From positions 3,681,001 to 3,745,000 of the forward strand of contig NZ_CP036281.1 in assembly GCF_007750395.1 (NCBI RefSeq): a stretch of DNA of 64,000 nt, read 5' to 3'. This stretch comes from Polystyrenella longa (GTDB taxonomy: Bacteria > Planctomycetota > Planctomycetia > Planctomycetales > Planctomycetaceae). Below, in pieces: positions 29,086 to 37,698 of this stretch. Position 1 is the stretch's first letter; every line of letters starts with the position of its first letter. The notes beneath the pieces were generated by a model. That model did no database searches and was not told where the DNA came from. It saw only the letters and a list, made by a program, of their open reading frames with translations. Made by a program: the position numbers and the translations under genes.

Positions 29086-29625
29086 ATGTCTTTGCGTAAA
29101 TTAGCTGTATTGGCCCTGTTGATCGGGCTGCTTCCCTGGGTTGCCGGTTGTGGTAATGGAGACGATGGTCTTCAAGAATTCGAACCGAGCACATCCCATG
29201 AGGATGATCACGACCATGACGAACACGGTCATGAAGAACACGGTCCGCACGACGGACACCTGGTTGATCTGGGCGACCACAAATATATGGCGGAAGTCGT
29301 TTTTGACGCAGCTGACCATAAAGTGGGCGTCTACATTCTTGACCATGACGAAATGAAGGCTTACCCGATTGATCAGACGGAAATCGGCGCCCATCTTCAC
29401 ATCGGCGAAGAAGAGCAGGAATTCAAATTGACCGCCAAACCACAGGAAGGTGACCCCGAAGGGAAATCATCCTACTTTGAGCTGGCAGGTAATGAGATCA
29501 TCAAAGAACACGTCACCGACGCCGAAGACCTGGAAGGGGAAATCATCGTCACAGTTGATGGCGAGACTTACGAAGGCGAGATCATGCATCATCATGATCA
29601 TGATCATGACGACCACGATCACTAG
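29086..29625 (+). CDS. Histidine-rich lipoprotein, probable metal binding
   Basis: A 179-residue lipoprotein: leader MSLRKLAVLALLIGLLPWVA followed by the lipobox Cys at about 22. A His/Asp/Glu cluster covers about residues 38-57 (DDHDHDEHGHEEHGPHDGH) and a second one closes the protein (MHHHDHDHDDHDH). The middle part, about 60-165, is an ordered domain with strand-like segments KYMAEVVFDAADHKVGVYIL and EIIVTVDGETYEGEI. The clusters resemble zinc- or nickel-binding tails, so a metal chaperone or sensor role in the periplasm is likely, but I know no assigned family. AAGGAAG about 8 bases before the ATG fixes the start. It is isolated, with a strong terminator downstream. Confidence 0.8.
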   Translation: MSLRKLAVLALLIGLLPWVAGCGNGDDGLQEFEPSTSHEDDHDHDEHGHEEHGPHDGHLVDLGDHKYMAEVVFDAADHKVGVYILDHDEMKAYPIDQTEIGAHLHIGEEEQEFKLTAKPQEGDPEGKSSYFELAGNEIIKEHVTDAEDLEGEIIVTVDGETYEGEIMHHHDHDHDDHDH

Positions 29626-29684
29626 ACCTGTTGCCACCTGAAATAAGACGTAGCCCTCTAATCATTATTGTGGCCAACGCTGAC

Positions 29685-29734
29685 AAAACTCCTGACTTCG
29701 ATGTCATTGAACATCTTAGTCGGGAGTTTTTTTT
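29685..29734 (+). terminator. Intrinsic terminator after His-rich lipoprotein gene
   Basis: aaaactcctgact pairs with agtcgggagtttt (one G-T pair), with a second hairpin gatgt/acatc at its tip, followed by eight T. It also lies downstream of the convergent ATPase gene. Confidence 0.88.
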
Positions 29735-29784
29735 ATTCCCCGCGTGGCATACCAAACTGAAAAACTCCGACCAGTCAAATCGTC

Positions 29785-30477
29785 CTAAGCCTGGCTCTCT
29801 TTGGCTTGATCTCCAGTCGCTTCTGCTGGAGCGGGATGTTCTTGACGCTTCAGACTACCTGACTCAAGTCGGTACAGAACATCTGCCAGTTGCACGGCTT
29901 CTTCCATACTATGGGTAATATGCAAAGTCGTGGTGTGGAAATGTTGTTTGACCGTCTGCAGGACGGAATACATTTCCAAACGGGTTTGTTCGTCCAGTGC
30001 AGAAAGTGGTTCATCCAGGCATAAGACATCAGGATGAAAAGCGAGTGCCCTACCGAGAGAAATTCGTTGGCGCTCTCCACCGCTCAGCCCCGTGGGATAC
30101 CTGTCCAGTAATTGCTTCAGGCCCAACACTTCTGCCAGTTCATCGACCCGGCATTTCGTTTGCTCTTTGGACCATTTTCGAATCTCGAGTGCAAAACTGA
30201 GCTGTTCGTGAACCTTCAGATTAGGAAACAGCGCTGCTTCCTGCGGGACGAAACCGATATCTCGCATTCCCGGTTTGGCATTCGTCACTTCTTCGCCACC
30301 GATGATAATCTTCCCGCTGACGACGGATTTCAATCCACAGAGCCCTTCCAGCAAGGTCGTTTTGCCACAACCCGTTCTTCCCATCAGAACAGCGTATTCA
30401 CCACGGGGAATTTCGAAGGATAGATTCTCCAGTCGAAAAGCTCCAGCTTTTAACGTCAGATTTTCGACTTGAATCAT
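29785..30477 (-). CDS. Orphan ABC transporter ATP-binding protein
   Basis: A 230-residue single ABC ATPase. Walker A GRTGCGKTTLLEGLCGL (about 33-49), Q-loop VPQEAALFPNLKVHEQL (about 77-93), signature LSGGERQRISLGRAL (about 134-148), Walker B VLCLDEPLSALD (about 155-166) and switch His in THSMEEAVQLAD (about 187). The short length and the FALEI(R) region resemble molybdate, sulfate or Fe3+ importer ATPases. No permease or binding protein is adjacent, so its substrate is unknown. ATG at 30477 is taken, since the 37 upstream codons have no family similarity. No clear SD. The C-terminal 20 residues are Ala/Glu-rich and variable. Confidence 0.85.
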   Translation of the reverse strand: MIQVENLTLKAGAFRLENLSFEIPRGEYAVLMGRTGCGKTTLLEGLCGLKSVVSGKIIIGGEEVTNAKPGMRDIGFVPQEAALFPNLKVHEQLSFALEIRKWSKEQTKCRVDELAEVLGLKQLLDRYPTGLSGGERQRISLGRALAFHPDVLCLDEPLSALDEQTRLEMYSVLQTVKQHFHTTTLHITHSMEEAVQLADVLYRLESGSLKRQEHPAPAEATGDQAKESQA

Positions 30478-30949
30478 GGGAGTTACCGAATCGGGAAGCC
30501 AATGGAAGGTGTGTGAAAATCGGGTGGGCCAGCTATGTGGTTTAATAACAGTATACGATGGGCGGGATGCTTTCAACGGATTCCGCAATCACCCGCAGGG
30601 TTAAACTGAACTACCTGATTTAACATTCTCGCTATCGACAGCATTCCCCGCCTTTTACGCACCTTTCCTGAAATCGTTAATCGTCACATTGCGAATTCCG
30701 TGAGAAATCGCACCCCCAGAGCATCGAGGTAAGGTGACTCTTCATGGATTTTGTCTGCCCGGTCTCCGATAGAACTACTAGAAGCGTAACAATTGATACT
30801 TCGCGACCGAACCACCCACCGGGCGGTTTTGCTCTTCCGAAACGAGTTCGGAACGCAATAAGCAAAGTATTTCAGACCTTTCAGGAACTAAGGCAGCCGC
30901 CTCTTCGGGAACAATTCCCCCTCAGCGGCGCCAGTCAGGATATTTCCTC
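30478..30949. other. Intergenic region, divergent
   Basis: About 470 bases separating the ATPase gene and the histidine kinase gene. Nothing beyond an expected pair of promoters is seen; two chance frames (60-95 codons) lack SD and protein-like composition. Confidence 0.35.
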
Positions 30950-31762
30950 ATGTCGGATCAGAATGTGCAAACGTTGGAACAGAAACTGGACGCCCTCCAA
31001 CTGGAGAACGAACAGCTCAGAAATCAATTGATGCAATCGCAGAAGATGAGCAGCGTCGGCGCACTCGCGGCATCCATCACGCATGAATTTAATAATATCC
31101 TGACGACGACGATCAACTATGCCAAAATGGGGTTACGCCACAATGACGAGGCGACCCGCGAAAAGGCGTTCAACAAAATTTTGAATGCCGGACAGCGTGC
31201 CGCCAAAATCACGACGGGTATGCTCTCTTACGCCCGAAATCATAATGAACAAAAAGAGGCCACCGACCTGGTCCAGTTGGTGGAAGAGGTTCTGGTACTC
31301 GTTGAGAAAGACCTGCAGATCCACCGGGTGAACTTGGAAACCCGCTTTGAAGGTCGACCATTCGCCAGTTTAAATGCGAATCAGGTCCAACAGGTTTTAC
31401 TCAATCTGATTGTCAATGCACGCCAGGCGATGGATGGAGGTGGACGCATGGTGATTGGCGTTCTGGCCAATCAGGATTCCAACACAGCTGAGATTTCAGT
31501 TCGAGACAGTGGCTCGGGGATACCCGCCGATCAGCTCCAAAAAATCTTCCAACCTTTTTTCACGACGAAAAAGGCCGATGCACGTGGTCAGGGAGGAACG
31601 GGTTTGGGGCTTTCCATGTGCCGCGAAGTGATCGAAGCGCATCAGGGCCGAATCCGAGTGGAAAGTCAAGTAGGCGAAGGAACCACGTTCACTTTACGTT
31701 TCCCACTAGCAGTCGTTCAAGGCGATGCCGCCTCCAACTTGCGAATGCATCTGGCAAGTTAA
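30950..31762 (+). CDS. Soluble sensor histidine kinase without sensor domain
   Basis: A 270-residue cytoplasmic histidine kinase. Residues 5-35 are a coiled coil (TLEQKLDALQLENEQLRNQL), followed by the dimerisation and phosphorylation helix with His in AASITHEFNNILTTTINYA (about 47-65), an HEFNN-type H box. The ATPase domain has the N box QVLLNLIVNARQAMDGGG (about 146-163), G1 DSGSGIP and G2 GGTGLGLSMCREVIEAHQG. There is no PAS, GAF or membrane segment, so its signal must come through a partner binding the coiled coil. No response regulator is adjacent. AGGA about 10 bases upstream supports the ATG. Confidence 0.87.
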   Translation: MSDQNVQTLEQKLDALQLENEQLRNQLMQSQKMSSVGALAASITHEFNNILTTTINYAKMGLRHNDEATREKAFNKILNAGQRAAKITTGMLSYARNHNEQKEATDLVQLVEEVLVLVEKDLQIHRVNLETRFEGRPFASLNANQVQQVLLNLIVNARQAMDGGGRMVIGVLANQDSNTAEISVRDSGSGIPADQLQKIFQPFFTTKKADARGQGGTGLGLSMCREVIEAHQGRIRVESQVGEGTTFTLRFPLAVVQGDAASNLRMHLAS

Positions 31763-31947
31763 ACTGGAAAAGCCTGACAGCCCCTGCCGTTTGATTACCA
31801 AAACGCAAAAAGACGGCATCCCTAAAAAACGACATTGCCTAACCGTGTCGGAACATCTCTCCCGTTTCACATTGTCAGCGCCGCGCGTTGTTCGATAAGA
31901 TGCGTGTGAGGACTATAAACCGACACGCGCACAGGCAATTTGAATTC

Positions 31948-32370
31948 ATGTCCAATAATCTTGATGACGTCCGTATACGGCAGGCAATCCTGACCGATCT
32001 CGATAAGCTACAGGATTTCATCACCCCTTTTGTCGAGCAAAACAAAATTCTTCCCCGCACGGTGGATGAATTGAACCTGCTCGCGCACAGTGGATTCGTT
32101 GCTCTCAAAGGAGACGAGCTCATTGGATTCGCCGCTTTGGAAATCTATTCTCCCAAGCTGGCGGAAATTCGCAGCCTGGTAGTCCAAGACGAGTGGCAGG
32201 GAATCGGTGTTGGTAAAAAACTGGTCCAATCCTGCGTCGATATGGCACGGAACAAAAACATTCTGGAAGTGATGGTCGTTACTGCCAGCGATGACTTCTT
32301 TCAATCCTGCGGCTTCGATTACACGCTGCCTGGGCAGAAAAAAGCATTGTTCATGCAAACTCGCGAGTAA
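31948..32370 (+). CDS. GNAT-family N-acetyltransferase (ArgA-like)
   Basis: A 140-residue acetyltransferase that resembles the stand-alone GNAT domain of N-acetylglutamate synthase. Acetyl-CoA binding is marked by EIRSLVVQDEWQGIGVGKKLV (about 70-90), with the QGIGVG pyrophosphate loop. The C-terminal half has VMVVTASDDFFQSCGFDYTL, where the FF-SCGF segment is typical of ArgA/YhbS-like enzymes. ATG at 31948 is used; an upstream TTG could add 20 residues but has no SD. It may acetylate glutamate for arginine synthesis, but no arg gene is adjacent. The cyclophilin gene converges 12 bases downstream. Confidence 0.8.
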   Translation: MSNNLDDVRIRQAILTDLDKLQDFITPFVEQNKILPRTVDELNLLAHSGFVALKGDELIGFAALEIYSPKLAEIRSLVVQDEWQGIGVGKKLVQSCVDMARNKNILEVMVVTASDDFFQSCGFDYTLPGQKKALFMQTRE

Positions 32371-32382
32371 AACCTGCTGGCA

Positions 32383-33087
32383 CTACTTGATGATCGTCGC
32401 TGTTTTAATGTAGTCGAGTTTTGGATACTGCTGTTTGAGGAACCCGTTACCTTCGTCTGCAATGCGTCCCTGCAAACGAGATGGTTTTTCACCATAGCCC
32501 GAGTAGAGCGCGTCCACGACTTTCATTCCCTCGACGACTTCGCCAAAAGGAGCGAATCCCATTCCGTCCAACCTACCGTTGTTGCCGTAGTTAATGAACA
32601 TCTGGGTTGTACGAGAATTCGGCTGTCCCGTCGCTGCAAAAGTGATACGTCCTCTGGTGTTCGATTTCCGAACAGGATCATCCTTCAGTGGTGCATCGCG
32701 AAACTTTTGGTTGGCCACCGGATCGTTACTGATACCAAACTGGGCCATGAAACCGTCCACCACTCGGAAGAAGGCGGTATCCGTGAAGAAGCCACTTTCA
32801 ACAAGTTCTTTGAGTCGTTCTGATCCTCGAGGAGACCAGTCTGGGTGAACTTCGATGATGATGTCCCCCTTAGTGGTTTCGAATTTGACTTTATACGTGT
32901 TTGTCTCTTCTTCCGCTGCCGGTTTTAGTTCCGATTCGGCACTGGCCAGTCGCACGGCGCCATCGTCAGACTGTGAGGCTGATTCCGACTTACGCGTTTC
33001 CAGTTGCGTATCAGACTGAGAAGCCATACAGCCAGTGAAGACCACGCAGATTCCCATGAACAGAAGTGAGCGATAATACGAATTCAT
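32383..33087 (-). CDS. Cyclophilin-type peptidyl-prolyl isomerase lipoprotein
   Basis: A 234-residue periplasmic isomerase that speeds proline cis-trans changes during protein folding. A lipoprotein leader ends with the lipobox TGCMA (Cys at 20), followed by a low-complexity linker to about residue 65. The cyclophilin domain begins with YKVKFETTKGDIIIEVHPD, has the active-site Arg segment FFRVVDGFMAQFGIS (about 105-119), then GRITFAATGQPNSRTTQMFI (about 145-164) and the EVVEGMKVVDALY end. The usual FFI reads MFI and the QGG after the Arg motif reads QFG. Outer-membrane or inner-membrane anchoring is not decided by sequence. Confidence 0.88.
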   Translation of the reverse strand: MNSYYRSLLFMGICVVFTGCMASQSDTQLETRKSESASQSDDGAVRLASAESELKPAAEEETNTYKVKFETTKGDIIIEVHPDWSPRGSERLKELVESGFFTDTAFFRVVDGFMAQFGISNDPVANQKFRDAPLKDDPVRKSNTRGRITFAATGQPNSRTTQMFINYGNNGRLDGMGFAPFGEVVEGMKVVDALYSGYGEKPSRLQGRIADEGNGFLKQQYPKLDYIKTATIIK

Positions 33088-33366
33088 CTTTATTTCTCTC
33101 TGATTTGTTCTTTAGACCGATTTCCAGATATAGATCAGACTATCAAAACCATCACCGGCTGAAAATGCCGGTCCTGCTCTTGCCGCTGGTTTTTACGCGT
33201 CTGCTTCCCGCTGCTCTCGGACCGCGAAATCTTCACCTGCCGTAAGAATCTGCATCTTTATAAGACTCGCCCTGTGAATTTCAGGCGTGAATCTTCTATG
33301 ATCTGTCCGGAAAGATTCTCATCAACACCAATAGAGAGCCGCTCATAACATTAAGGAAGAGTTTTT

Positions 33367-33687
33367 ATGTCCGCAGCCGTGGTCTATGTCACAATGCCTT
33401 CCTCGGAGCAGGCAGAATCACTTGCGCAGATCGTCGTCACAGAGAGATTGGCGGCATGTGCGAATATCGTCCCTCAGATAAAATCCGTCTATCGCTGGGA
33501 AGAAGAAGTTCAAACCGCTGACGAATGTCTCGTTTACTTTAAAACCAGTCAGGATCGCGTACAGGGATTAATCGCTCGTGTCCAGGAGTTACACGAATAC
33601 GAAGTTCCCTGCATCACCTCGTGGCCTATCACTAAAATCCTTCCCGAATATTTCAGCTGGATTCAGGATTCGACCAGCAGTCCGTGA
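33367..33687 (+). CDS. cutA: Divalent-cation tolerance protein CutA
   Basis: A 106-residue CutA1 protein, a small trimeric ferredoxin-like fold linked to copper tolerance in Escherichia coli but of uncertain general function. Family marks: VVYVTMPSSEQAESLAQIVV (residues 5-24), the ERLAACANIVPQIKSVYRWE stretch (26-45), then ECLVYFKTS and HEYEVPCITSWPI (about 76-88). It is cytoplasmic, without leader. AAGGAAG (33353-33359) lies 7 bases before the ATG. The thioesterase gene starts 51 bases later in the same direction, so the two may be an operon. Confidence 0.93.
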   Translation: MSAAVVYVTMPSSEQAESLAQIVVTERLAACANIVPQIKSVYRWEEEVQTADECLVYFKTSQDRVQGLIARVQELHEYEVPCITSWPITKILPEYFSWIQDSTSSP

Positions 33688-33738
33688 ACGCGATTGTATT
33701 TCTGATTTATTCCCAACCTTTTTGCTTGAAAGTCACCC

Positions 33739-34158
33739 GTGGCTCTGATTTATGAACATCACCTGACTGTCCCTCCCGATGCGATTGATGGGCAAGGGCA
33801 TGTGAACAATGTGGTGTACCTCAACTGGATGCAGGATGCCGCCGTGGCGCATTCGTCGGCGCAGGGTTGGACTAATGCCCGGTATAAAGAGACGGGATTC
33901 AGTTGGGTCGTGCGAACTCACACGATTGAGTACCTCCGTGAAGCCTTTTTGAACGAAGAAATTACCGTCCGCACCTGGATCGCCAACATGAAGAAGGTGA
34001 CTTCCCTGCGCCGGTATGAGATTGTTCGTGACAGAGACGAAGCCATACTCGCTAAAGCCGCCACGAACTTTGCCTTCATCAACCGGAAAACGGCCAAGAT
34101 TATGCGGGTGCCACCGGAACTGATCAACAGCTTTGAAATCGTTCCCGATCAGACCTGA
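33739..34158 (+). CDS. Acyl-CoA thioesterase (4HBT hotdog fold)
   Basis: A 139-residue hotdog-fold thioesterase. The catalytic region PPDAIDGQGHVNNVVYLNWM (about residues 12-31) contains the Asp and GHVNN typical of 4-hydroxybenzoyl-CoA thioesterase/YbgC relatives. The start is GTG at 33739. The substrate acyl chain is unknown. The final ten bases overlap the end of the minus-strand ABC-2/CPBP gene, so transcription of the two genes collides. Confidence 0.85.
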   Translation: MALIYEHHLTVPPDAIDGQGHVNNVVYLNWMQDAAVAHSSAQGWTNARYKETGFSWVVRTHTIEYLREAFLNEEITVRTWIANMKKVTSLRRYEIVRDRDEAILAKAATNFAFINRKTAKIMRVPPELINSFEIVPDQT

Positions 34159-36356
34159 TCAATAGATGTTTGAGTGCGCAGCCGCTTCTGAATCTTCCGT
34201 TCCCGAAGAAACCAGAAAGTCGCGACTAGCGCCACCAAGAATGCCCCCACCAGCACCGACATGGGTAAATGCGAGGCTTCTTCTGACGCCCAGTCAAAGT
34301 ATTCGGAAATCTCTTTGGGGAACGTCGAGATCGTCAGCAGCAATCCATTGTGCAGCACGTGGAATACCATTCCCGGGTACAGAGACCCTGAATACCAGCG
34401 AAGCAGCCCCAGCAGTACTCCCAAGGCGAAACTCGGAAAGAACCGTCCCAGCAGCATATTCGCGGCGATCACATGAAACAGCCCGAATAGAAAAGAGGTC
34501 AACAGGATCGTCGTCCATTTCGAATAGGATGTCCGACAAGCGGAAAACAGGAATCCGCGGAAGAACAGCTCTTCGCAGACCGCCGGAACAATCGCATACG
34601 CCAACAGTTTCCAGAAGAGACTGAGATTGGCGAATCCCTCTTCAAAACTGGAGAAGTAGGACTTCATCTCGCTGATCGCTGACTCGGATGAAAAGAGGAC
34701 GTTGAACTCGTACAGGAAAGGCCACAGTGACAACGAGTAGAGAAAAGCGACGCCAAACCAGTTCAATCGAGGACGTTTCAGACAGAATGTTGAGCTAATG
34801 CGGGAGTGTGAAATCACCGTAAATAGCAGTGGCAATCCGGCGAATAACACCACCGTGATCAGAATCGACATCAAAGATCGAATCAACATCGAGTGGGCGT
34901 CCGTCGCCAGAGCATCCACGGCAAATCGAGAAAGGATACGACTGGCATTCATAAAGACGGGAATCAAAATCGCCAGACAGATAAGAGCGTTGGACAACGT
35001 CGGTACCTCATGCTGTTTCTGGCGCGACTTCCATAAATCCGACCAGGATCCTTCACTGCCGTATAAAATGGCATCAGTTCCGAAGATCCTCGAAGCGATG
35101 AAAAGACTGATCCATGTGTAGAACAAGGTCGACGAAATCACGATAATCGCCGTCTGGAAACTGAGACCTCCCGAAAAGAGATCGCGGCCCAGCATGACCA
35201 TGTTGATCAGCGGAACCCAGGCAAGTGTGCTTGAAAGTTTGATTCCGGGTAACAGGCAAAGAACTCCGGGGGCAATGGAGACAAGCATCAACGGAATCAG
35301 GTACGCCTGGGCTTCTTTGAAACTGCGGGCAAAACTGGTAACACATAATAAAACAGCCGAAAAGAATGAGGCGAAAACAAACAACATCCCCAGTACTTGC
35401 ATCAGGAACAGCAGCGAAAAACTCCCCTCGTCGAAAATCAATTGGTCGACACCGATGGCAAAAATGGTCACCATCATCGAACAAAGATTGATTATTGCCG
35501 TCAGCATGGCCACCGTTAGAACCGCGATATATTTAGCCTGCAATAACGAAATGCGGGAGATAGGGGCCGAGATCAATGTCTCCAAAGTCTGTCTTTCCCG
35601 CTCTCCCGCCGTCAGGTCGATTGCTGGATAAACGGCCCCCGTGACAGTCATCAGAATCAAGATGAGGGGAATGACCGTTGCGATTGAGATTGGTCCCGCT
35701 TCTTTGTCTTCCAACGGTGCCAGATCAAACGAAACGGGGAGTTCGGCATCGCCATGGGACTTCAGGAATTCAGCGACGAAATTCTGATTCACCGCCTGGA
35801 GGCGTTGTTGTAGATGATAGAGCGCGTTTTCGCTCAGGCTGACGCCTGGAATGTATACGATCTCAAGCTGTTCTTGTGGGGGACCCCGCTCACCCTGTGG
35901 TTGGGACGAACCTGTCGATCGGATAAACAGGTCGATCTGCCTGTTCGTGAGTAAATTTTCATAGCTTGTGCCATAGTCGGAGATCAGCTTGAAAGTCAGA
36001 ACAATTTCATTCCGCCCCCCCTGAATGATCTGCTCAATCGCCAGCTCCTCGGCCGATCGCGGGTCGTCTTCTTCAACTTGTTCAGCCTGTCGATCTGCCG
36101 CGGCCGCCTCTCTGAGAAAATGGGATCCTTGACTGTAGAGTGATTTCAGACGATCAAGTTCGTCGTTATTTTCACAGCAGACAATATATTCCGACGATTC
36201 AAAGGAACCGATCTGCGTGAAAAGAAACTTGTGCAGAATGATCCCCAGCAAAGGGTAAACCAGCATCGGCATCAGGATGAGGGTACCGACGGTCCTGCGA
36301 TCCCGCAGTGTCTCCCGCAATTCCTTCAGAGTGAGCCGCCAAAACCGGACCGTCAT
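34149..36356 (-). CDS. ABC-2 type permease fused to CPBP intramembrane protease
   Basis: A 735-residue membrane protein with two parts. The N-terminal half (about 1-425) is a NatB/ABC-2 type permease: one helix at about 25-45, a large extracytoplasmic domain (about 50-235), then about five helices, with the AIDLTAGERERQTLETLISA coupling segment near 256-275. The C-terminal half (about 480-720) is a CPBP (Abi) metalloprotease with EELFFRGFLFSACR (about 612-625), FGLFHVIAAN (about 641) and HVLHNGLLL (about 686), the three metal-binding motifs of that family. Fusions of this kind occur in planctomycetes. The partner ATPase (NatA-like) is not adjacent. The protein may export a peptide or ion and cleave a membrane substrate. 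Confidence 0.87.
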   Translation of the reverse strand: MTVRFWRLTLKELRETLRDRRTVGTLILMPMLVYPLLGIILHKFLFTQIGSFESSEYIVCCENNDELDRLKSLYSQGSHFLREAAAADRQAEQVEEDDPRSAEELAIEQIIQGGRNEIVLTFKLISDYGTSYENLLTNRQIDLFIRSTGSSQPQGERGPPQEQLEIVYIPGVSLSENALYHLQQRLQAVNQNFVAEFLKSHGDAELPVSFDLAPLEDKEAGPISIATVIPLILILMTVTGAVYPAIDLTAGERERQTLETLISAPISRISLLQAKYIAVLTVAMLTAIINLCSMMVTIFAIGVDQLIFDEGSFSLLFLMQVLGMLFVFASFFSAVLLCVTSFARSFKEAQAYLIPLMLVSIAPGVLCLLPGIKLSSTLAWVPLINMVMLGRDLFSGGLSFQTAIIVISSTLFYTWISLFIASRIFGTDAILYGSEGSWSDLWKSRQKQHEVPTLSNALICLAILIPVFMNASRILSRFAVDALATDAHSMLIRSLMSILITVVLFAGLPLLFTVISHSRISSTFCLKRPRLNWFGVAFLYSLSLWPFLYEFNVLFSSESAISEMKSYFSSFEEGFANLSLFWKLLAYAIVPAVCEELFFRGFLFSACRTSYSKWTTILLTSFLFGLFHVIAANMLLGRFFPSFALGVLLGLLRWYSGSLYPGMVFHVLHNGLLLTISTFPKEISEYFDWASEEASHLPMSVLVGAFLVALVATFWFLRERKIQKRLRTQTSIDQV

Positions 36357-36790
36357 AGATGTCGATTCTATTTTGCCGAGGAGAATGTGAGCAGAAAAAT
36401 CCGAATCCAGGACAAGGATAGATAAGAACAGCGCTCGATGTCGATTATCATAGCGGCCTCACTGGGGGAGACCAACCTTGATAAATAAACGCCTGTTTGT
36501 ACAGGTAGTCGTCAGAATGGGGTCCTAAATCGCCGTAAATCCAGTTCGCCAGCAATTCTTACGTCATGAGGGTTGAAAAACAGCTTTCACCCGCTTACAT
36601 TCCCCAATTCAATTACAAAAACAGAAATCACCGTAAGTCTGTACAATTCGGTACACGAAGCCTTCGAGTATATTTCTCAATTTTAGTTTGTACTAAAGTT
36701 GAGTATGTGCTGAAGTTGAGTTTGTCTATCGGAATTAAATACGAATCTCGTATTGATCACCTTACAACTATCCTCAAGGAGAACAGCCGG
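36357..36790. other. Leader region of rpsD
   Basis: About 430 bases between the divergent ABC-2/CPBP gene and rpsD. It holds a 17-base period tandem (aagttgagtatgtgctg at 36696-36712, then aagttgagtttgtctat at 36713-36729) and a short inverted repeat (tgtac at 36640-36644, gtaca at 36651-36655). A frame runs into rpsD in phase from 36566, but the region has no SD at an earlier start. These elements could be promoter or autoregulation sites of S4; this is unproven. Confidence 0.4.
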
Positions 36791-37399
36791 ATGGGGCGCT
36801 ATACGGGCCCAAAGGGAAGAATCAATCGTCGTCTAGGCACGGCGGTGTTCGAGAATGCCGGAGCAACCCGCGCACTGGATCGACGCGATTTCCCTCCGGG
36901 GCAGCACACCCGACGTAAAAAAGTTTCTACCTACGGTCTCGCACTGCAGGAGAAACAGAAAATCAAATATTACTATGGCTTGCGTCAGGGACAGCTTCGA
37001 ATTTATTTCGATAAAGCACGTCGCACTAAAGGGAACACCGGCGAACAGCTGTTGATCCTTTGCGAACGTCGGCTGGACAACGTTATCCGTCGAGCTGGAC
37101 TGTGTAAAACCCGTCCACAAGCACGACAGGGGATTGCACACGCTCACTTCCAGGTAAATGGTCGGACTGTCAAAAGTCCTTCTTTCCTGTGTCGTCCGGG
37201 TGATGTCATTACTCTCCGTAACCGACCGGGTCTGGTAAAACTCTACAAAGAGATCGTCGAAGAAGTCGTGGGGCAACCCGCTGACTGGATCAACTCTGAT
37301 CCCAAAGGCTTAACCGCCACTGTCGCGACTTTACCTTCCTTTGAAGATGTCAGCCTGCCGGTAGAAGTCGGTCAGGTCGTCGCCTTCCTGTCTCGCTAA
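36791..37399 (+). CDS. rpsD: 30S ribosomal protein S4
   Basis: A primary rRNA-binding protein that starts assembly of the 30S body. The 202-residue chain begins MGRYTGPKGRINRRLG and contains the S4 RNA-binding domain, with RLDNVIRRAGLCKTRPQARQ (about 97-116) and the VNGRTVKSPSFLCRPGDVI segment. The N-terminal region lacks the zinc-type four-Cys cluster, so it is the zinc-free form. AAGGAG 9 bases before the ATG at 36791 fixes the start; the upstream in-frame extension is not coding. S4 stands alone here with its own terminator rather than in the rpsM-rpsK-rpsD-rpoA cluster. Confidence 0.97.
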   Translation: MGRYTGPKGRINRRLGTAVFENAGATRALDRRDFPPGQHTRRKKVSTYGLALQEKQKIKYYYGLRQGQLRIYFDKARRTKGNTGEQLLILCERRLDNVIRRAGLCKTRPQARQGIAHAHFQVNGRTVKSPSFLCRPGDVITLRNRPGLVKLYKEIVEEVVGQPADWINSDPKGLTATVATLPSFEDVSLPVEVGQVVAFLSR

Positions 37400-37422
37400 G
37401 CGAGACCCTATACCAATCCATC

Positions 37423-37458
37423 AAGCTGGAGCTGTTTCGACAGGCTCCAGCTTTTTTT
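37423..37458 (+). terminator. Intrinsic terminator of rpsD
   Basis: aagctggagc (37423-37432) pairs perfectly with gctccagctt (37444-37453), followed by T residues; 24 bases after the rpsD stop. Confidence 0.93.
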
Positions 37459-37555
37459 ATGTCCCGACGCCCGGTTTCTTTCCTCTTCTCTGCTTTCAAG
37501 CATCCTCATCCAAAGAGGAAACTCCACGCTGTTTGCTCAGAATAAAGCTTGATTG

Positions 37556-37585
37556 TTGACAGGACCCGTGCGATGGGGACACAAT
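37556..37585 (+). promoter_or_regulatory. Candidate promoter for cytochrome c'-like gene
   Basis: A perfect TTGACA at 37556-37561 and CACAAT at 37580-37585, 18 bases apart, about 115 bases before the GTG start. The -10 match is only partial. Confidence 0.4.
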
Positions 37586-37698
37586 CAAATTGCGCATGCA
37601 AATTGACGCATTCTGTGCAACTCCCCACGGCGGGATGCATGCAACAAATGCTATTGATATCACCATGACCATCAGAATTGAAAACCAGGGAGAACATT

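Noticed and set aside
29141-29356. Alternative plus-strand frame inside the His-rich lipoprotein gene
   Set aside because: It is a shadow of the repetitive His/Asp codons in the real frame.
36566-36790. Possible 75-residue N-terminal extension of S4
   Set aside because: S4 homologues begin at MGRYTGPKGR and a strong AAGGAG precedes that ATG.
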